A stretch of 64,000 bases of DNA. Source: Psychrobacter immobilis. GTDB taxonomy: Bacteria > Pseudomonadota > Gammaproteobacteria > Pseudomonadales > Moraxellaceae. Under the pieces are notes generated by a model. It had not been told where the DNA came from and made no database searches. It saw nothing but the letters and a program-made list of their open reading frames with translations. Positions 12,295-21,478 of this stretch are shown in pieces; within the stretch, counting starts at the first letter, position 1, and each line of letters starts with the position of its first letter. The position numbers were made by a program, and so were the translations under genes. Where the stretch lies: positions 186,001 through 250,000 of the forward strand of contig NZ_CAJGZN010000002.1 in the NCBI RefSeq assembly GCF_904846235.1, in the 5' to 3' direction.

Positions 12295-12330
12295 CTTGAA
12301 TATCTGACGCTCTGTATTCAAGCACTTTTT
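12295..12330 (+). terminator. orphan plus-strand terminator-like hairpin
   Basis: The arms CTTGAATA and TATTCAAG pair perfectly (8 bp, 12-base loop) and are followed after CAC by seven T residues on the plus strand. There is no plus-strand gene upstream for several kilobases. It could end a small RNA antisense to the gltB leader, or be chance. Confidence 0.4.
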
Positions 12331-12730
12331 TTACCCTAAAAAGAGTGACAATAAGAGAGGTTGCGTCACTTACGATAACCTTATTATAGATAGTAAGTAA
12401 CCGCGCTTGAGACAATAATATTTAGTAAAGAACTCTAAAAACTAAGAAAAAACCACTAAATAGTTGTTAAATAGACATTTTTTACGATAACTATACAGAA
12501 CGTCGCCCACAGTTATATTAGTTAATGATTGTCGAAAAATCTAGTCTTTTCTATCGATTCATCAGCCATAAATTGTAAGAGGACTTATTACTATTGGTTA
12601 TGAGACAAATAAAACTGCTATTAAAATTTTAATGCAAACCATATAAATGACAGTTAGCAAAAGGCTTTGATAATACTTAGCAGTAGTAGCTTGCCGCTTA
12701 TTGTGACGATAAAACTATTTTGTATAGTGC

Positions 12731-12765
12731 TAAAAAAACCCACTGACCAGATAGCTAGTGGGTTA
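12731..12765 (-). terminator. terminator of the aroK-aroB-SPOR gene group
   Basis: AACCCACT/AGTGGGTT stem with a 12-base loop, followed on the minus strand by seven T residues. It starts about 20 bases after the SPOR-protein stop. Confidence 0.88.
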
Positions 12766-12782
12766 AATTAATCAGACAAAAA

Positions 12783-13871
12783 CTAATTACTCTTATCTTC
12801 TATTAGCGCTTTTATACTATCGCTATTATTTTTGGGAGGATTAGCGTTAGTACTTTTGCCATTAGCATTTGAATTGTTGTTTGTGCTACTAGGGGGCTTA
12901 GGAGTTGGCACGACTGGTGGCTTCTTACTGGTACTGCTCTCCACCGGTGCCGCAGGCTTTTTGTTTTCTGGCGTGGGCTTACTTGCGTTGTTTTCGTCTT
13001 TTGGCGATGTTTCAGATATTGTCTGCGTCTCACCACCAACCGTACGCTCTTCGCTAACAGACAGCGTGGCAGAGGTATCTACCGACTGACGAATACTTTC
13101 TTGAGTGGTGCTACTATTGTTGCTTTCTTGGTTACTTCGATTACTGTTAGCACTAGCAGCTTGAGCAGCGGCGTCATCAGCTTCTTCTTGCAAACGAGCA
13201 GGCACTTCGCGCTTAGTAGGTTTCAAATCAACAGCACGTGTACGTTTTGTACTTAGATCTTTTACTGGATCAGGACGCTCATAATTATCAATGATACTGA
13301 CATACCGATTAATCTCTTCTGGCAGTACACGTACGTTTGTAGGTAACTTAAAGTCTATTAACTTTGCTGCTCCTACCGCTTCTTGCGGGCTACTCATAAT
13401 CCCATAAGTCAGCATATAACGGACTTGCTTTTCATCATCAAGATAACGGAAATAAGCGAATTTATCACGATCTTGACGGCCTTCTAAGTAACTAACAATC
13501 ACATCATTTTCAGCGACATTCATTACTTGAACAGTCCACTTGCCTTTGTTAGCCAGCAGATAACGCTTATCTTTAAACTCATCAGGATAATCGCGCAAAT
13601 CTCGAATCGTTGCATCAAAGTTAATCGGTTGTACATCCGTATCTAACTCATGTAGCGATTCAACTTTTAGTGGTTGCTCAAACTCTTCATTCAAAATCTC
13701 TGGCGCTGATATCGGTGCATTTTCAATTTTGGCACCCATGGCTGGCGTTTGACTAAACATCCATACTAACGCTGTGACCACCCCTAAAAGTAGGGTCACT
13801 ATTAGCCAAATCAGTGCTTGACGACTGTATGATTGGCTAGCAGTACGCGTTTTTGTTTTTGATGTTGCCAT
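12783..13871 (-). CDS. membrane-anchored SPOR-type protein (DamX position)
   Basis: About 362 residues; the ATG at 13871 has AAGGA about eight bases upstream and is preferred over the one at 13892, which has none. A single hydrophobic segment (about residues 17-38, LIWLIVTLLLGVVTALVWMF) places the N terminus in the cytoplasm and the rest in the periplasm. Residues ~100-200 (KWTVQVMNVAENDVIVSYLE, then YFRYLDDEKQVRYMLTYG and SPQEAVGAAKLI) look like a SPOR-type fold, which in known proteins binds denuded peptidoglycan at the septum. After about residue 235 the chain is low in complexity: Ser, Asn, Thr, Pro and Lys rich, likely disordered. The position directly after aroK-aroB matches damX in enterobacteria, but DamX carries SPOR at its C terminus. 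Function is inferred from position and fold only. Confidence 0.7.
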   Translation of the reverse strand: MATSKTKTRTASQSYSRQALIWLIVTLLLGVVTALVWMFSQTPAMGAKIENAPISAPEILNEEFEQPLKVESLHELDTDVQPINFDATIRDLRDYPDEFKDKRYLLANKGKWTVQVMNVAENDVIVSYLEGRQDRDKFAYFRYLDDEKQVRYMLTYGIMSSPQEAVGAAKLIDFKLPTNVRVLPEEINRYVSIIDNYERPDPVKDLSTKRTRAVDLKPTKREVPARLQEEADDAAAQAASANSNRSNQESNNSSTTQESIRQSVDTSATLSVSEERTVGGETQTISETSPKDENNASKPTPENKKPAAPVESSTSKKPPVVPTPKPPSSTNNNSNANGKSTNANPPKNNSDSIKALIEDKSN

Positions 13872-14000
13872 GAGGCGGTCCTTGGTAAACACATGTTTTA
13901 CAGCATGATATAAATGCTTATTTAAACAGAGGTACAGCTAACCAGTCGGCTATAAGTACGAGATTTTAGTATAAATATATAAACGATAATTTTTAAAACG

Positions 14001-15107
14001 TTACGCGCTATGTTTTGACAAAACTTCATGCAATAACTGGCTGTCAAACTCATTAGTCATTACCGCATCGCCAATTGATTTTAACAAAATTAGGCGGATT
14101 TGTCCGTGTTTCACTTTTTTATCGTGTCCCATTAAGTCTAGAGCAGTGTCTACATCGATAGCTGGTGGCGTAATAGGTAAGTTTGCCAATTCTAAAACAC
14201 GCTTAATACGTACAACTTCATCAGCAGTTAACCAGCCAATCTTTTGCGATAGCTCAGCTGCTTGTACCATGCCAGCCGCCACTGCTTCGCCATGCAACCA
14301 ATTGCCATAGCCTTCATGCGTTTCAATCACATGACCAAAAGTATGACCAAAGTTCAATAGCGCGCGCACACCGGACTCTCTTTCGTCTTGTGCCACTACA
14401 TCGGCTTTGTATTGACAGCAGCGCTTTACAGCTTCACCAAGTACTGCCAAGTCAAGCGCCATCATTGCAGGCAAGTTTGCCTCAAGCCACGTTAAAAACG
14501 CCTCATCCATGATAAGGGCATATTTAATAATCTCAGCCACTCCAGCCGATAACTCACGCGCAGGCAGTGTCTTAAGCGTACTCATATCAGCAAGCACCAT
14601 TTGCGGCTGCCAAAAAGCACCAATCATATTTTTACCTTGCGGATGATTGATACCCGTTTTACCACCAACACTAGAATCTACTTGTGACAATAGTGTCGTT
14701 GGAATTTGAATAAAGTTTACACCGCGCATAAAGCTAGCAGCAGCAAAACCAGTCATATCTCCGACTACACCACCACCAAGAGCAATAAGTGTCACATCGC
14801 GATTGAAGTGTTCTGTCATTAGCGCATCATAAATCTGATCAATACTTGCCTGATTTTTGTATTGTTCGCCATCTGGCAGTACGCACACCTTTACCACAAA
14901 CTGCTCTGCTAGCTCATCTTCTAATGCTTGCAAGTACAGAGGTGCCACAGTGTCATTAGTAACGATCAATACTTGGCAACCCTTAATATAAGGTGCGACT
15001 TGCTTCGCCATACTGCTATGTTTAGTCGTAGATTGTTCAGTAATGACAATAGGATAATCATGACTTTGCGTATGAACTATTAGGCCATCATGAAACGGCA
15101 TTACCAT
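14001..15107 (-). CDS. aroB: 3-dehydroquinate synthase
   Basis: A 368-residue cytosolic enzyme for the second step of the shikimate pathway, converting DAHP to 3-dehydroquinate with NAD and a divalent metal. Motifs seen: the NAD-binding GGGVVGDMTGFAAA near residue 107, DSSVGGKTGIN, KNMIGAFWQP, the metal-ligand glutamate in SAGVAEIIKYALI, and NFGHTFGHVIE and HGEAVAAGM with the metal-binding histidines. Length is normal. The start at 15107 has AGGAG six bases upstream. It lies 75 bases after aroK on the same strand and 129 bases before the SPOR gene, the conserved aroK-aroB-damX order. Confidence 0.97.
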   Translation of the reverse strand: MVMPFHDGLIVHTQSHDYPIVITEQSTTKHSSMAKQVAPYIKGCQVLIVTNDTVAPLYLQALEDELAEQFVVKVCVLPDGEQYKNQASIDQIYDALMTEHFNRDVTLIALGGGVVGDMTGFAAASFMRGVNFIQIPTTLLSQVDSSVGGKTGINHPQGKNMIGAFWQPQMVLADMSTLKTLPARELSAGVAEIIKYALIMDEAFLTWLEANLPAMMALDLAVLGEAVKRCCQYKADVVAQDERESGVRALLNFGHTFGHVIETHEGYGNWLHGEAVAAGMVQAAELSQKIGWLTADEVVRIKRVLELANLPITPPAIDVDTALDLMGHDKKVKHGQIRLILLKSIGDAVMTNEFDSQLLHEVLSKHSA

Positions 15108-15182
15108 GTGATACTCCTAAAGCATTTTCGATGAGGTAAAAGTAATTGAGTCTGCATATCAATCGTAGTTGCCAGTCTATTA

Positions 15183-15743
15183 CTAATCTTCTTGGTGCGC
15201 TGAGGCGTCGGTAGTGCAATCGACGAATGATTCTAGCTGCTGCATCAATTGATTGACCATGTGGCGTGGGTACGTGTGACCAGTAGGCATAATAATATGG
15301 GCGACTTGGCGATAGAGTGGATCGCGAGCACTATATAAATCTTGCAGTATTTTTCTAGGATTAGGCTGCTGCAATAACGGTCGAGACTTATCTTTAGAGG
15401 TACGGGCTAGTTGCACCTCGACAGGTGCGTTAAGATAAACGACGATGCCACGCTGTTTTAGGAACTCTCGGTTTTCAGCACACATGACTGCACCGCCACC
15501 GGTCGCTAAAACGATTTGAGAGTTTTGGGTCAATTCATCAATGGCACGCGTTTCACGCTCACGGAAACCTGCTTCACCTTCTTTGGCAAATATCCAAGCA
15601 ATGTCGGCACCTGTCTGCGATTCAATATACCAGTCGCTGTCTACAAAAGTGCGACCTAACTGCTTGGCAAGCAGTTTTCCGATTGTCGTCTTCCCTGCTC
15701 CCATCGGACCCACTAAAAACACCGACGGTAATTCCTGCCCCAT
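15183..15743 (-). CDS. aroK: shikimate kinase
   Basis: A 186-residue kinase that phosphorylates shikimate at the 3-hydroxyl with ATP. The Walker A motif GPMGAGKTTIGK begins near residue 12, the shikimate-binding aspartate/arginine lie in DSDWYIE and GFRERET, the glycine triplet ATGGGAV follows, and the lid contains KDKSRPLL. Length is normal. First gene of the aroK-aroB-SPOR group; it is separated from pilQ by a terminator, so it should have its own promoter in the 205-base spacer. A weak candidate with TATCAT as -10 was noticed there but is not listed. Confidence 0.95.
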   Translation of the reverse strand: MGQELPSVFLVGPMGAGKTTIGKLLAKQLGRTFVDSDWYIESQTGADIAWIFAKEGEAGFRERETRAIDELTQNSQIVLATGGGAVMCAENREFLKQRGIVVYLNAPVEVQLARTSKDKSRPLLQQPNPRKILQDLYSARDPLYRQVAHIIMPTGHTYPRHMVNQLMQQLESFVDCTTDASAHQED

Positions 15744-15892
15744 AATACTTACTCAGCTAAATTAGGTATGATACAACGTCATTGTTATTCTGGCTAGTAA
15801 TGAGCCGTGATTATTGTGAGTAAAATTTAGAGTGCATCATTCATCGGTACATACATAGGTATTACAACGCTAAAACCACTAATTTCGCGCAT

Positions 15893-15924
15893 AAAAAAAG
15901 CAAGCACTATGGCTTACTTTTTTT
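15893..15924 (-). terminator. terminator of the pilMNOPQ operon
   Basis: On the minus strand AGTAAGC pairs with GCTTGCT (one G-U), flanked by A7 and T7 tracts, about 25 bases after the pilQ stop. On the plus strand the same stem contains a C-A mismatch, so it favours the pil transcript. Confidence 0.8.
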
Positions 15925-15948
15925 AGTAACTAGCTAAACAATTTATGA

Positions 15949-18300
15949 TTAGTTCAGACGACTCGTACCATCATTAATAAGCTTTGGAGTTACGAAAATA
16001 AGTAGCTCTTCTTTGTTGTTGCTTCGTACATCTTTACGGAAAGCACGACCAATATAAGGCAAATCACCTAAGAAAGGAACCTTCGTTACTTCGTTATTGG
16101 TACGGTTTTTAAAGACGCCACCTAGCACCACTGTCTGACCATCTTCAATAATAACATTGGTTGATATAGAATCCTCAGAGATAGCAACCTGATTATTAAT
16201 GATTGTCGGCGTGCCGTTGGTAATGACCAATTGCAAACCAATTTTACCATCAGGTGTGATATTTGGTGTCGCTTCTAGACTTAATGCAGCTTCTCTAAAG
16301 CTGGTTGTTGTTGCACCACTGGCTGATGCTTCTTGATACGGAATCTGAGTACCAGAAGAAACCTTTGCTGTTTGCTTGTCTGCGGTCAAAATCTTTGGTG
16401 TAGAAATAACTTCACCACGGTTATCCGCCTGCAGTGCTGATAATTCAAGATCAAGCATTACGTCAGACATACTGAGCAAACCAAAGGCAATACTACCAGC
16501 TGGGTTAGAGACGCCTAAATCAACGTTTAGGTTATCAGGACTAGTAATGTCATAAGAAGGATAAGAAACGGTCTGACCATTTACGGTCGTCGTCTCTATA
16601 TCAAAGTCCTTAAGATCAGCTAGTGTTTGGTTGCTACCACCGACCAATAAGCTACGGTTATTAGCTGCACCATTTGACAAGATACCCCAACGAACACCAA
16701 TCTCTTTACTGAAGCTATCAGTTGCACTGACGATACGTGCTTCAATCATGACCTGACGAACAGGAATATCAATTTTGCTGATTAGTTTATGGATGTTTTC
16801 GATACTGTCAGCAACGTCTTTGATAATCAAAGTATTGGTACGTTCGTCAACCGTTACCGTCCCACGATTGGATAACAATGTATTATTATCCTCACGATTT
16901 GCGAGGCCACTACTATTACCAGTCGCGCCGCTACCTTGCGAAATAAGGGTTAAAACATCTTGTGCTTTTGCATAGCTTAAACGAATGTACTCAGTACGCA
17001 AAGGTGCGTAAGATTGAACAGCTTGCTGTGCTTCTAGTTCACGTGCTTCTTGCTCAGCCAGCTCAGTAGAAGGCGCAACCAAAATCACATTACCATTCTC
17101 ACGCTTACCCAAGTTTTTGCTTTTCAAAATAATATCGAGGGCTTGATCCCAAGGAACGTTAATCAAACGCAAAGTGATGTTGCCAGCAACGGAATCACTT
17201 GCCACGATATTCATCTCAGTAAACTGCGCCAAAATATCTAAGACACTACGAACCTCAACATCTTGGAATTCCATAGATAGCGGTTCGCCACTATAGACTC
17301 TTTCTTCCAACGTCGGCTCACGTAACAGCTCAGGCTTTTTAATACCAATATTTAACTGATTACCTGATTGGTAGGCTTGATACTCATAATCGTCATTCAT
17401 GTTGATGGTAACGACGCCATTCTGACCTTGGTTTTTGGTATCAATACTACCAACAAGACCGCTGTTAATATTCAATCGGCGTAACAAGTTTCTCGGAACC
17501 GTACTACCAGTCAAACGTACAACAAGTTTATTACCTTGGCGCTGCACATCTACTGGAATAGCTTCGTTAGCCAGTACCATACTGACATTACCGCCACCAT
17601 CACTGCCTGCTGAAAAATTGACTGCGCTTAGCCCATCATAGCTATACTGCTTGCTTACTTGCGAAGCAGCCAATTGAGGATTCAAAAGCGGATTGACTCT
17701 GACCACCATCGTATCAGCTGGTACTTCGTTCTTCACGACTACCTTGCTTGTGGTACGTACAGGCGCCACTGGTACGGTAGAACTCTCAACGATAGGCGTA
17801 ACGACCGCGGTTGTTGTCATACTATTATTGTTATTGAGCACATCTTGAATCGGGTCGCTGGTAATAACTGGACGATTAGGGTCAGTGATGGTCAGCAATA
17901 AATCATTGCCTTCAATCGCTGTTGTATAATTTCCTGATTCTTTTAAACCAACGATGAGGCGCGTGGTACTGTCACTACTTAGCGTAGTAACGTCATTAAT
18001 CGCACCGATATTATATTCATTAAAGCGACTAGCAAGCCCATTCTGTACTTGTTCGAAATCTAGGACTAAGCGACTAGGATTATCAAGCTGATAGGCTGCA
18101 GGCAATACTGGCAATCCTGTAAAGCCCAAACGCATTTGCGTCACTGCAGGTGCGGTCTGTACTACAGAGACATTATCGATGCGCTGTGCAGCATGAGCAC
18201 TATTAGTCACAGCCACCATACTGACTGCCAGTGCTGAAATGGCAAAAGCAGAAGACATGCGGTTGCTCATCATCATTACCTTGTTATTGCGTACTGTCAT
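15949..18300 (-). CDS. pilQ: type IV pilus secretin
   Basis: A 783-residue outer membrane secretin that forms the channel for the type IV pilus. A signal peptide covers about residues 1-37 (ending SAHA before AQR). Two AMIN domains (about 40-150 and 220-320) bind peptidoglycan. A secretin/TonB short N-terminal domain follows (about 350-400, EFQDVEVRSVLDILAQF), then an N1-type domain (about 430-520), and the secretin channel domain (about 560-775, with VMIEARIVSA, GTQIPYQEAS, and EDGQTVVLGG and KVPFLGDLP near the end). GAGGA lies seven bases before the start. It is the last gene of pilMNOPQ, 27 bases after pilP. Confidence 0.96.
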   Translation of the reverse strand: MTVRNNKVMMMSNRMSSAFAISALAVSMVAVTNSAHAAQRIDNVSVVQTAPAVTQMRLGFTGLPVLPAAYQLDNPSRLVLDFEQVQNGLASRFNEYNIGAINDVTTLSSDSTTRLIVGLKESGNYTTAIEGNDLLLTITDPNRPVITSDPIQDVLNNNNSMTTTAVVTPIVESSTVPVAPVRTTSKVVVKNEVPADTMVVRVNPLLNPQLAASQVSKQYSYDGLSAVNFSAGSDGGGNVSMVLANEAIPVDVQRQGNKLVVRLTGSTVPRNLLRRLNINSGLVGSIDTKNQGQNGVVTINMNDDYEYQAYQSGNQLNIGIKKPELLREPTLEERVYSGEPLSMEFQDVEVRSVLDILAQFTEMNIVASDSVAGNITLRLINVPWDQALDIILKSKNLGKRENGNVILVAPSTELAEQEARELEAQQAVQSYAPLRTEYIRLSYAKAQDVLTLISQGSGATGNSSGLANREDNNTLLSNRGTVTVDERTNTLIIKDVADSIENIHKLISKIDIPVRQVMIEARIVSATDSFSKEIGVRWGILSNGAANNRSLLVGGSNQTLADLKDFDIETTTVNGQTVSYPSYDITSPDNLNVDLGVSNPAGSIAFGLLSMSDVMLDLELSALQADNRGEVISTPKILTADKQTAKVSSGTQIPYQEASASGATTTSFREAALSLEATPNITPDGKIGLQLVITNGTPTIINNQVAISEDSISTNVIIEDGQTVVLGGVFKNRTNNEVTKVPFLGDLPYIGRAFRKDVRSNNKEELLIFVTPKLINDGTSRLN

Positions 18301-18327
18301 TATTTATTCCTCAAAAAATCTGCCGAC

Positions 18328-18861
18328 TTAGCTTATAGGGGATACCAGCGACTGGGGTTTTTCTACAAACCCTGCACGGCTATCTGGCACAATTTCAATC
18401 AAGTTAACCTGGGTCGGCGTGATTTCAACAATACGGCCGTCATTCAATCCAAGATAATCGCCTACTTTAACACTCGCAACCGAACCATCGGGACGTTGTA
18501 TCAATGCATATCGCTGACCTTCGGGCGAAATCACCACACCTCGGAAGACCAATTGCGACAGTTCATACTGCTCAAGCGGTTCTTTGATTCTGTTGATATC
18601 TGGTCGTACACCATCTATAGGAGTGGTCGGGCCTTGCACATTGACTAAACTCGGTGGTAAAAATGGACTACGTTGCGAGCTTGCGCTATATACAAAATCT
18701 TCTACCAGTTCGGCTTTAGGCGGCGGCTCAATAGGCTGTGCAGGCTGGTTGCGGATATCGGTCATTGCCTGCTCTGCCATACCTATACGGTCACTACACC
18801 CTGTCATAGATAAAACAGTGACACTTAAAACCAATAGCATGGGCATTCTTTGGATATTCAT
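18328..18861 (-). CDS. pilP: type IV pilus inner-membrane lipoprotein PilP
   Basis: A 177-residue pilus alignment protein. A short signal ends in MTGC, a plausible lipoprotein cleavage site at about residue 22. A proline-rich linker follows, then a C-terminal beta domain (about 95-165) with LSQLVFRGVV, RYALIQRPDGSVASVKVGDYLG and a closing VNLIEIVPD. PilP links the PilN-PilO heterodimer to the periplasmic domains of the PilQ secretin. Its start codon overlaps the pilO stop by one base (TAATG), which suggests translational coupling. Confidence 0.93.
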   Translation of the reverse strand: MNIQRMPMLLVLSVTVLSMTGCSDRIGMAEQAMTDIRNQPAQPIEPPPKAELVEDFVYSASSQRSPFLPPSLVNVQGPTTPIDGVRPDINRIKEPLEQYELSQLVFRGVVISPEGQRYALIQRPDGSVASVKVGDYLGLNDGRIVEITPTQVNLIEIVPDSRAGFVEKPQSLVSPIS

Positions 18862-19580
18862 TAGTTGCCTCCTGCATTTGCATCAGTAGCGGCGGCGGCA
18901 TCACCTTCAGGAGCCGCTTCTTTAGAGCGATAAGTCTTAGTTTGCAAGACTAAGTTAAGCTCTGGCAAAACATCCAATGTAGGCTGCGGGTTACTAACTT
19001 CAAAATCATGCATCGTAATAATTCGAGGCAGTGCAGCAAGACCACTGATAAAGCTACCAAACTGATGGTATTCACCCAAAGCCGCGATACGTATTGGCTG
19101 CTCAATAAAGAATTCATTTTCAATTTCAGGCTCTACTGAAATATCCTGAAAACGGATATTACTACCAACGCCTGTCATGTTTATGCCTTCTACCAATTCT
19201 GACACACGCGTATCTTTCGGCAACTGATCCAATAAAGTATTAAATTCAGTTTCCATTTGGACAACTTGTGCCTGATACGCTTTTAAATGACGTGCGCGAG
19301 ATTCTTTTTCACGGTAGCTATCAAGCAAGGTCTGCTGCTGGCTTTCAGCCGCATTGATCTCATCGATTTTGCTACTGATGGGTAATGCCCATGACAATGC
19401 TGCGATAAAAGTGATGATAAGACCAATCACTGTCACCTTGACAGGCAATGGCCAACTGCCATAGTTTTCTGAATCTAGCGACTCAAAACTACGGCGAAAC
19501 TCATTTAAATCGAATTGCTTTTTTGGCTTTAAAGCAGATTTTTTGGTTTTAGAGAGGCTCTTTTTGCGGATAAGCTTCAT
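18861..19580 (-). CDS. pilO: type IV pilus alignment protein PilO
   Basis: A 239-residue inner membrane protein. A basic N-terminal tail (rich in Lys) is followed by one membrane segment (about residues 47-68, VTVIGLIITFIAALSWALPI), a periplasmic coiled coil (about 70-115), and a ferredoxin-like domain ending near residue 215. The last ~15 residues are Ala/Asp/Gly rich. PilO pairs with PilN in the alignment subcomplex. It overlaps pilN by four bases (ATGA). Confidence 0.94.
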   Translation of the reverse strand: MKLIRKKSLSKTKKSALKPKKQFDLNEFRRSFESLDSENYGSWPLPVKVTVIGLIITFIAALSWALPISSKIDEINAAESQQQTLLDSYREKESRARHLKAYQAQVVQMETEFNTLLDQLPKDTRVSELVEGINMTGVGSNIRFQDISVEPEIENEFFIEQPIRIAALGEYHQFGSFISGLAALPRIITMHDFEVSNPQPTLDVLPELNLVLQTKTYRSKEAAPEGDAAAATDANAGGN

Positions 19581-20230
19581 AACGCTCCTCCTAGACCAGT
19601 ATCGGTGTCAGCAGCAGTCGGAGTTTCCGATTGTACTCTAGTCGTTACTACAAACTGTACGTAACTGTCTTCAGGATAAACAGGTCGCGCCTGCTCACCA
19701 GTATTAACCGTATTATTGAGGACTGGAGCAGCCTCATAAGCGCTAATATTCTGTTGAATGTTACTTACTGCTGAGTTGCCCATCCATTTACTGTTATCAA
19801 GGTTACGAATCAGGCTGGACACAATGTTTGGATTGTCCGCTAAGCCTGTCAAAGTTAGCGTATCACCTTCACGTTTAAGGTTATTTAGATAAAGTGCTGG
19901 TGGAATAGCTTTTGCCAAATCATCCCATAAACGTACAGGCACAGGACGTCGCCCCTGCAAGTCTTGAATGACTTGCATGCGTGAAATAATGTCTTCACGG
20001 CGCTGCTCTAAACTGTCAATCTCGGTCAATGCGGTGTCTAAGCGAGTATTTTCTTGTTCGATCAATGCATTGGCATCAAGCTGCTCATCAAGTTCATTGT
20101 TGAAATAACTCCATGAAGCAAAGGCTGCTAACAAGGTCAGTAACGTCACCGCCACTATTAAAGTCATAAACTCTTTGTTACGACGTTCACGCTCTTCTTG
20201 TCGCCAAGGTAAAAGGTTAATACGAGCCAT
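19577..20230 (-). CDS. pilN: type IV pilus alignment protein PilN
   Basis: A 217-residue inner membrane protein. It opens with MARINLLPWRQEERERR, the conserved cytoplasmic peptide that docks in a groove of PilM. One membrane segment follows (about 23-43), then a coiled coil and a periplasmic ferredoxin-like domain (VRLWDDLAKAIPPALYLNNL, then TLTLTGLADNPNIVSSLIRN). The C-terminal ~20 residues are a loose acidic tail. One-base overlap with the pilM stop. Confidence 0.96.
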   Translation of the reverse strand: MARINLLPWRQEERERRNKEFMTLIVAVTLLTLLAAFASWSYFNNELDEQLDANALIEQENTRLDTALTEIDSLEQRREDIISRMQVIQDLQGRRPVPVRLWDDLAKAIPPALYLNNLKREGDTLTLTGLADNPNIVSSLIRNLDNSKWMGNSAVSNIQQNISAYEAAPVLNNTVNTGEQARPVYPEDSYVQFVVTTRVQSETPTAADTDTGLGGAL

Positions 20231-21285
20231 TAGTCAAAGCTCCTTAACGCAAGACCGCATGCAGCCATTAAGCTTGGCGCATCAACCGCCAGTTGCTCAT
20301 TATCGATATTTGGCGCAATAGTCATATTGGTAAAAGGGTTGGCAACACTGACAGTTACACCCAGCTTTTGTTGTGCCATACCAGCGAGACCTGCAATAGA
20401 ACTGCTGCCTCCTGCAAGCACCACATGATCGATACTGCTATATTGACTTGATGAAAAATAAAACTGTAAAGAGCGAGTGATTTGTTGAATGGTATTTTCT
20501 ATAAAAGGGGTTAGTACTTCAGGATAGTAGTCATCAGGCAAGGTACGTTCGCGTTTACTTAGTGTCGCTTCTTCTGCTGATAGGCCATAGCGATTTTGTA
20601 TTGCCTCGGTCAGCTGAGCACCGCCAAATAACTGCTCACGACTATAAATAAACTCACCATTCTTAGCGATGTATAATGTGGTTTGATTGTGGCCAATATC
20701 TACCAATGCTACTAGTTCTGGTACGTTTGGAAGGCTATCCACCATCAATCCAAACGCACGCTCGATTGCATGAGACTCGATATCCATGACTTTCGTTTGC
20801 AAGCCACCAAAGGCTAAAGCATCGACACGCTGGTCGACGTTCTCTGAACGAGAAGCAGCAAGCAACACCTGAACCATATCTTCACTAACCAAAGACGGTC
20901 CTAATACTTCAAAGTCTAGATTGACGTCTTCTAATGGATAAGGCACATACTGGTCGGCATCTAAACGTATTTGCGCCTCACGCTCTACATCGCTGAGTGT
21001 CATATCCATATCAATGATTTTAGTAATCACTGCAGAGCCAGAAACAGCGGTCGCAGCATTGCTACCCGCGACTTGGCAGCGTCTTGCCAAGCTCGTTATA
21101 ATATTACCGGCAGCTTCTGTATCTACTAGAATCTTATCGACCACGATACCTTCCGGTAGTCTTTCAATACCATAAGATTTTAGGTGGAACATGCCTTGCT
21201 GACGCTGTATGTCAACCAACTTTACTGAAGTGGCACAAATATCCACGCCAATCAAATGTCGACTTTTGGAAGTAAATAGCCTCAC
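20230..21285 (-). CDS. pilM: type IV pilus actin-like protein PilM
   Basis: A 351-residue cytoplasmic ATPase-fold protein of the FtsA/actin family that anchors the alignment complex from inside the cell. Visible features are the opening LIGVDICATSVKLV phosphate loop, the second loop ALVDIGHNQTTLYIA near residue 190, the adenosine-binding VVLAGGSSSIAGL near residue 290, and the Y.PYPLEDVNLDFEVL segment typical of PilM. First gene of pilMNOPQ; divergent from ponA across 193 bases, the usual arrangement in gammaproteobacteria. Confidence 0.96.
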   Translation of the reverse strand: MRLFTSKSRHLIGVDICATSVKLVDIQRQQGMFHLKSYGIERLPEGIVVDKILVDTEAAGNIITSLARRCQVAGSNAATAVSGSAVITKIIDMDMTLSDVEREAQIRLDADQYVPYPLEDVNLDFEVLGPSLVSEDMVQVLLAASRSENVDQRVDALAFGGLQTKVMDIESHAIERAFGLMVDSLPNVPELVALVDIGHNQTTLYIAKNGEFIYSREQLFGGAQLTEAIQNRYGLSAEEATLSKRERTLPDDYYPEVLTPFIENTIQQITRSLQFYFSSSQYSSIDHVVLAGGSSSIAGLAGMAQQKLGVTVSVANPFTNMTIAPNIDNEQLAVDAPSLMAACGLALRSFD

Positions 21286-21409
21286 TAGCTCTATACCTTA
21301 TATTAAGTGTACAATCTGGTAGTTATTTGTAATAATTCAATACAATACTTTACTTAATTGATAGATTCAAGCATTTAAAAATATATTAAGGCCAACTTAC
21401 ACATTTATT

Positions 21410-21439
21410 ATGACCTGCCTATTTTGTTCAATGTATAAT
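21410..21439 (+). promoter_or_regulatory. possible ponA promoter
   Basis: A perfect TATAAT (21434-21439) lies 18 bases after ATGACC (21410-21415), a four-of-six match to the -35 box, about 40 bases before the ponA start. The -35 is weak, so this is tentative. Confidence 0.45.
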
Positions 21440-21478
21440 AATATTGTCTGCTACAAATTCTAACTAATAAGTCTTATT

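Larger units (their letters stand above)
11919..12782. other. long spacer upstream of gltB
   Basis: About 860 bases separate the gltB start from the SPOR-protein stop, on the same strand. A minus-strand frame at 11930-12154 has a TTG start and no recognisable product, so I do not call it. The spacer contains a plus-strand terminator-like hairpin (12295-12330) and the terminator of the SPOR gene at its end (12731-12765). A TTGACA at 12105-12110 on the plus strand has no matching -10 box. The gltB promoter should lie here on the minus strand, but I see only an isolated TATAAT (12383-12388) without a good -35. Confidence 0.55.

Noticed and set aside
12832-13089. Plus-strand frame of 85 codons, Leu/Val rich
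   Set aside because: It is the complement of the Ser/Pro/Asn/Lys-rich tail of the SPOR protein, which gives artificial hydrophobic codons.
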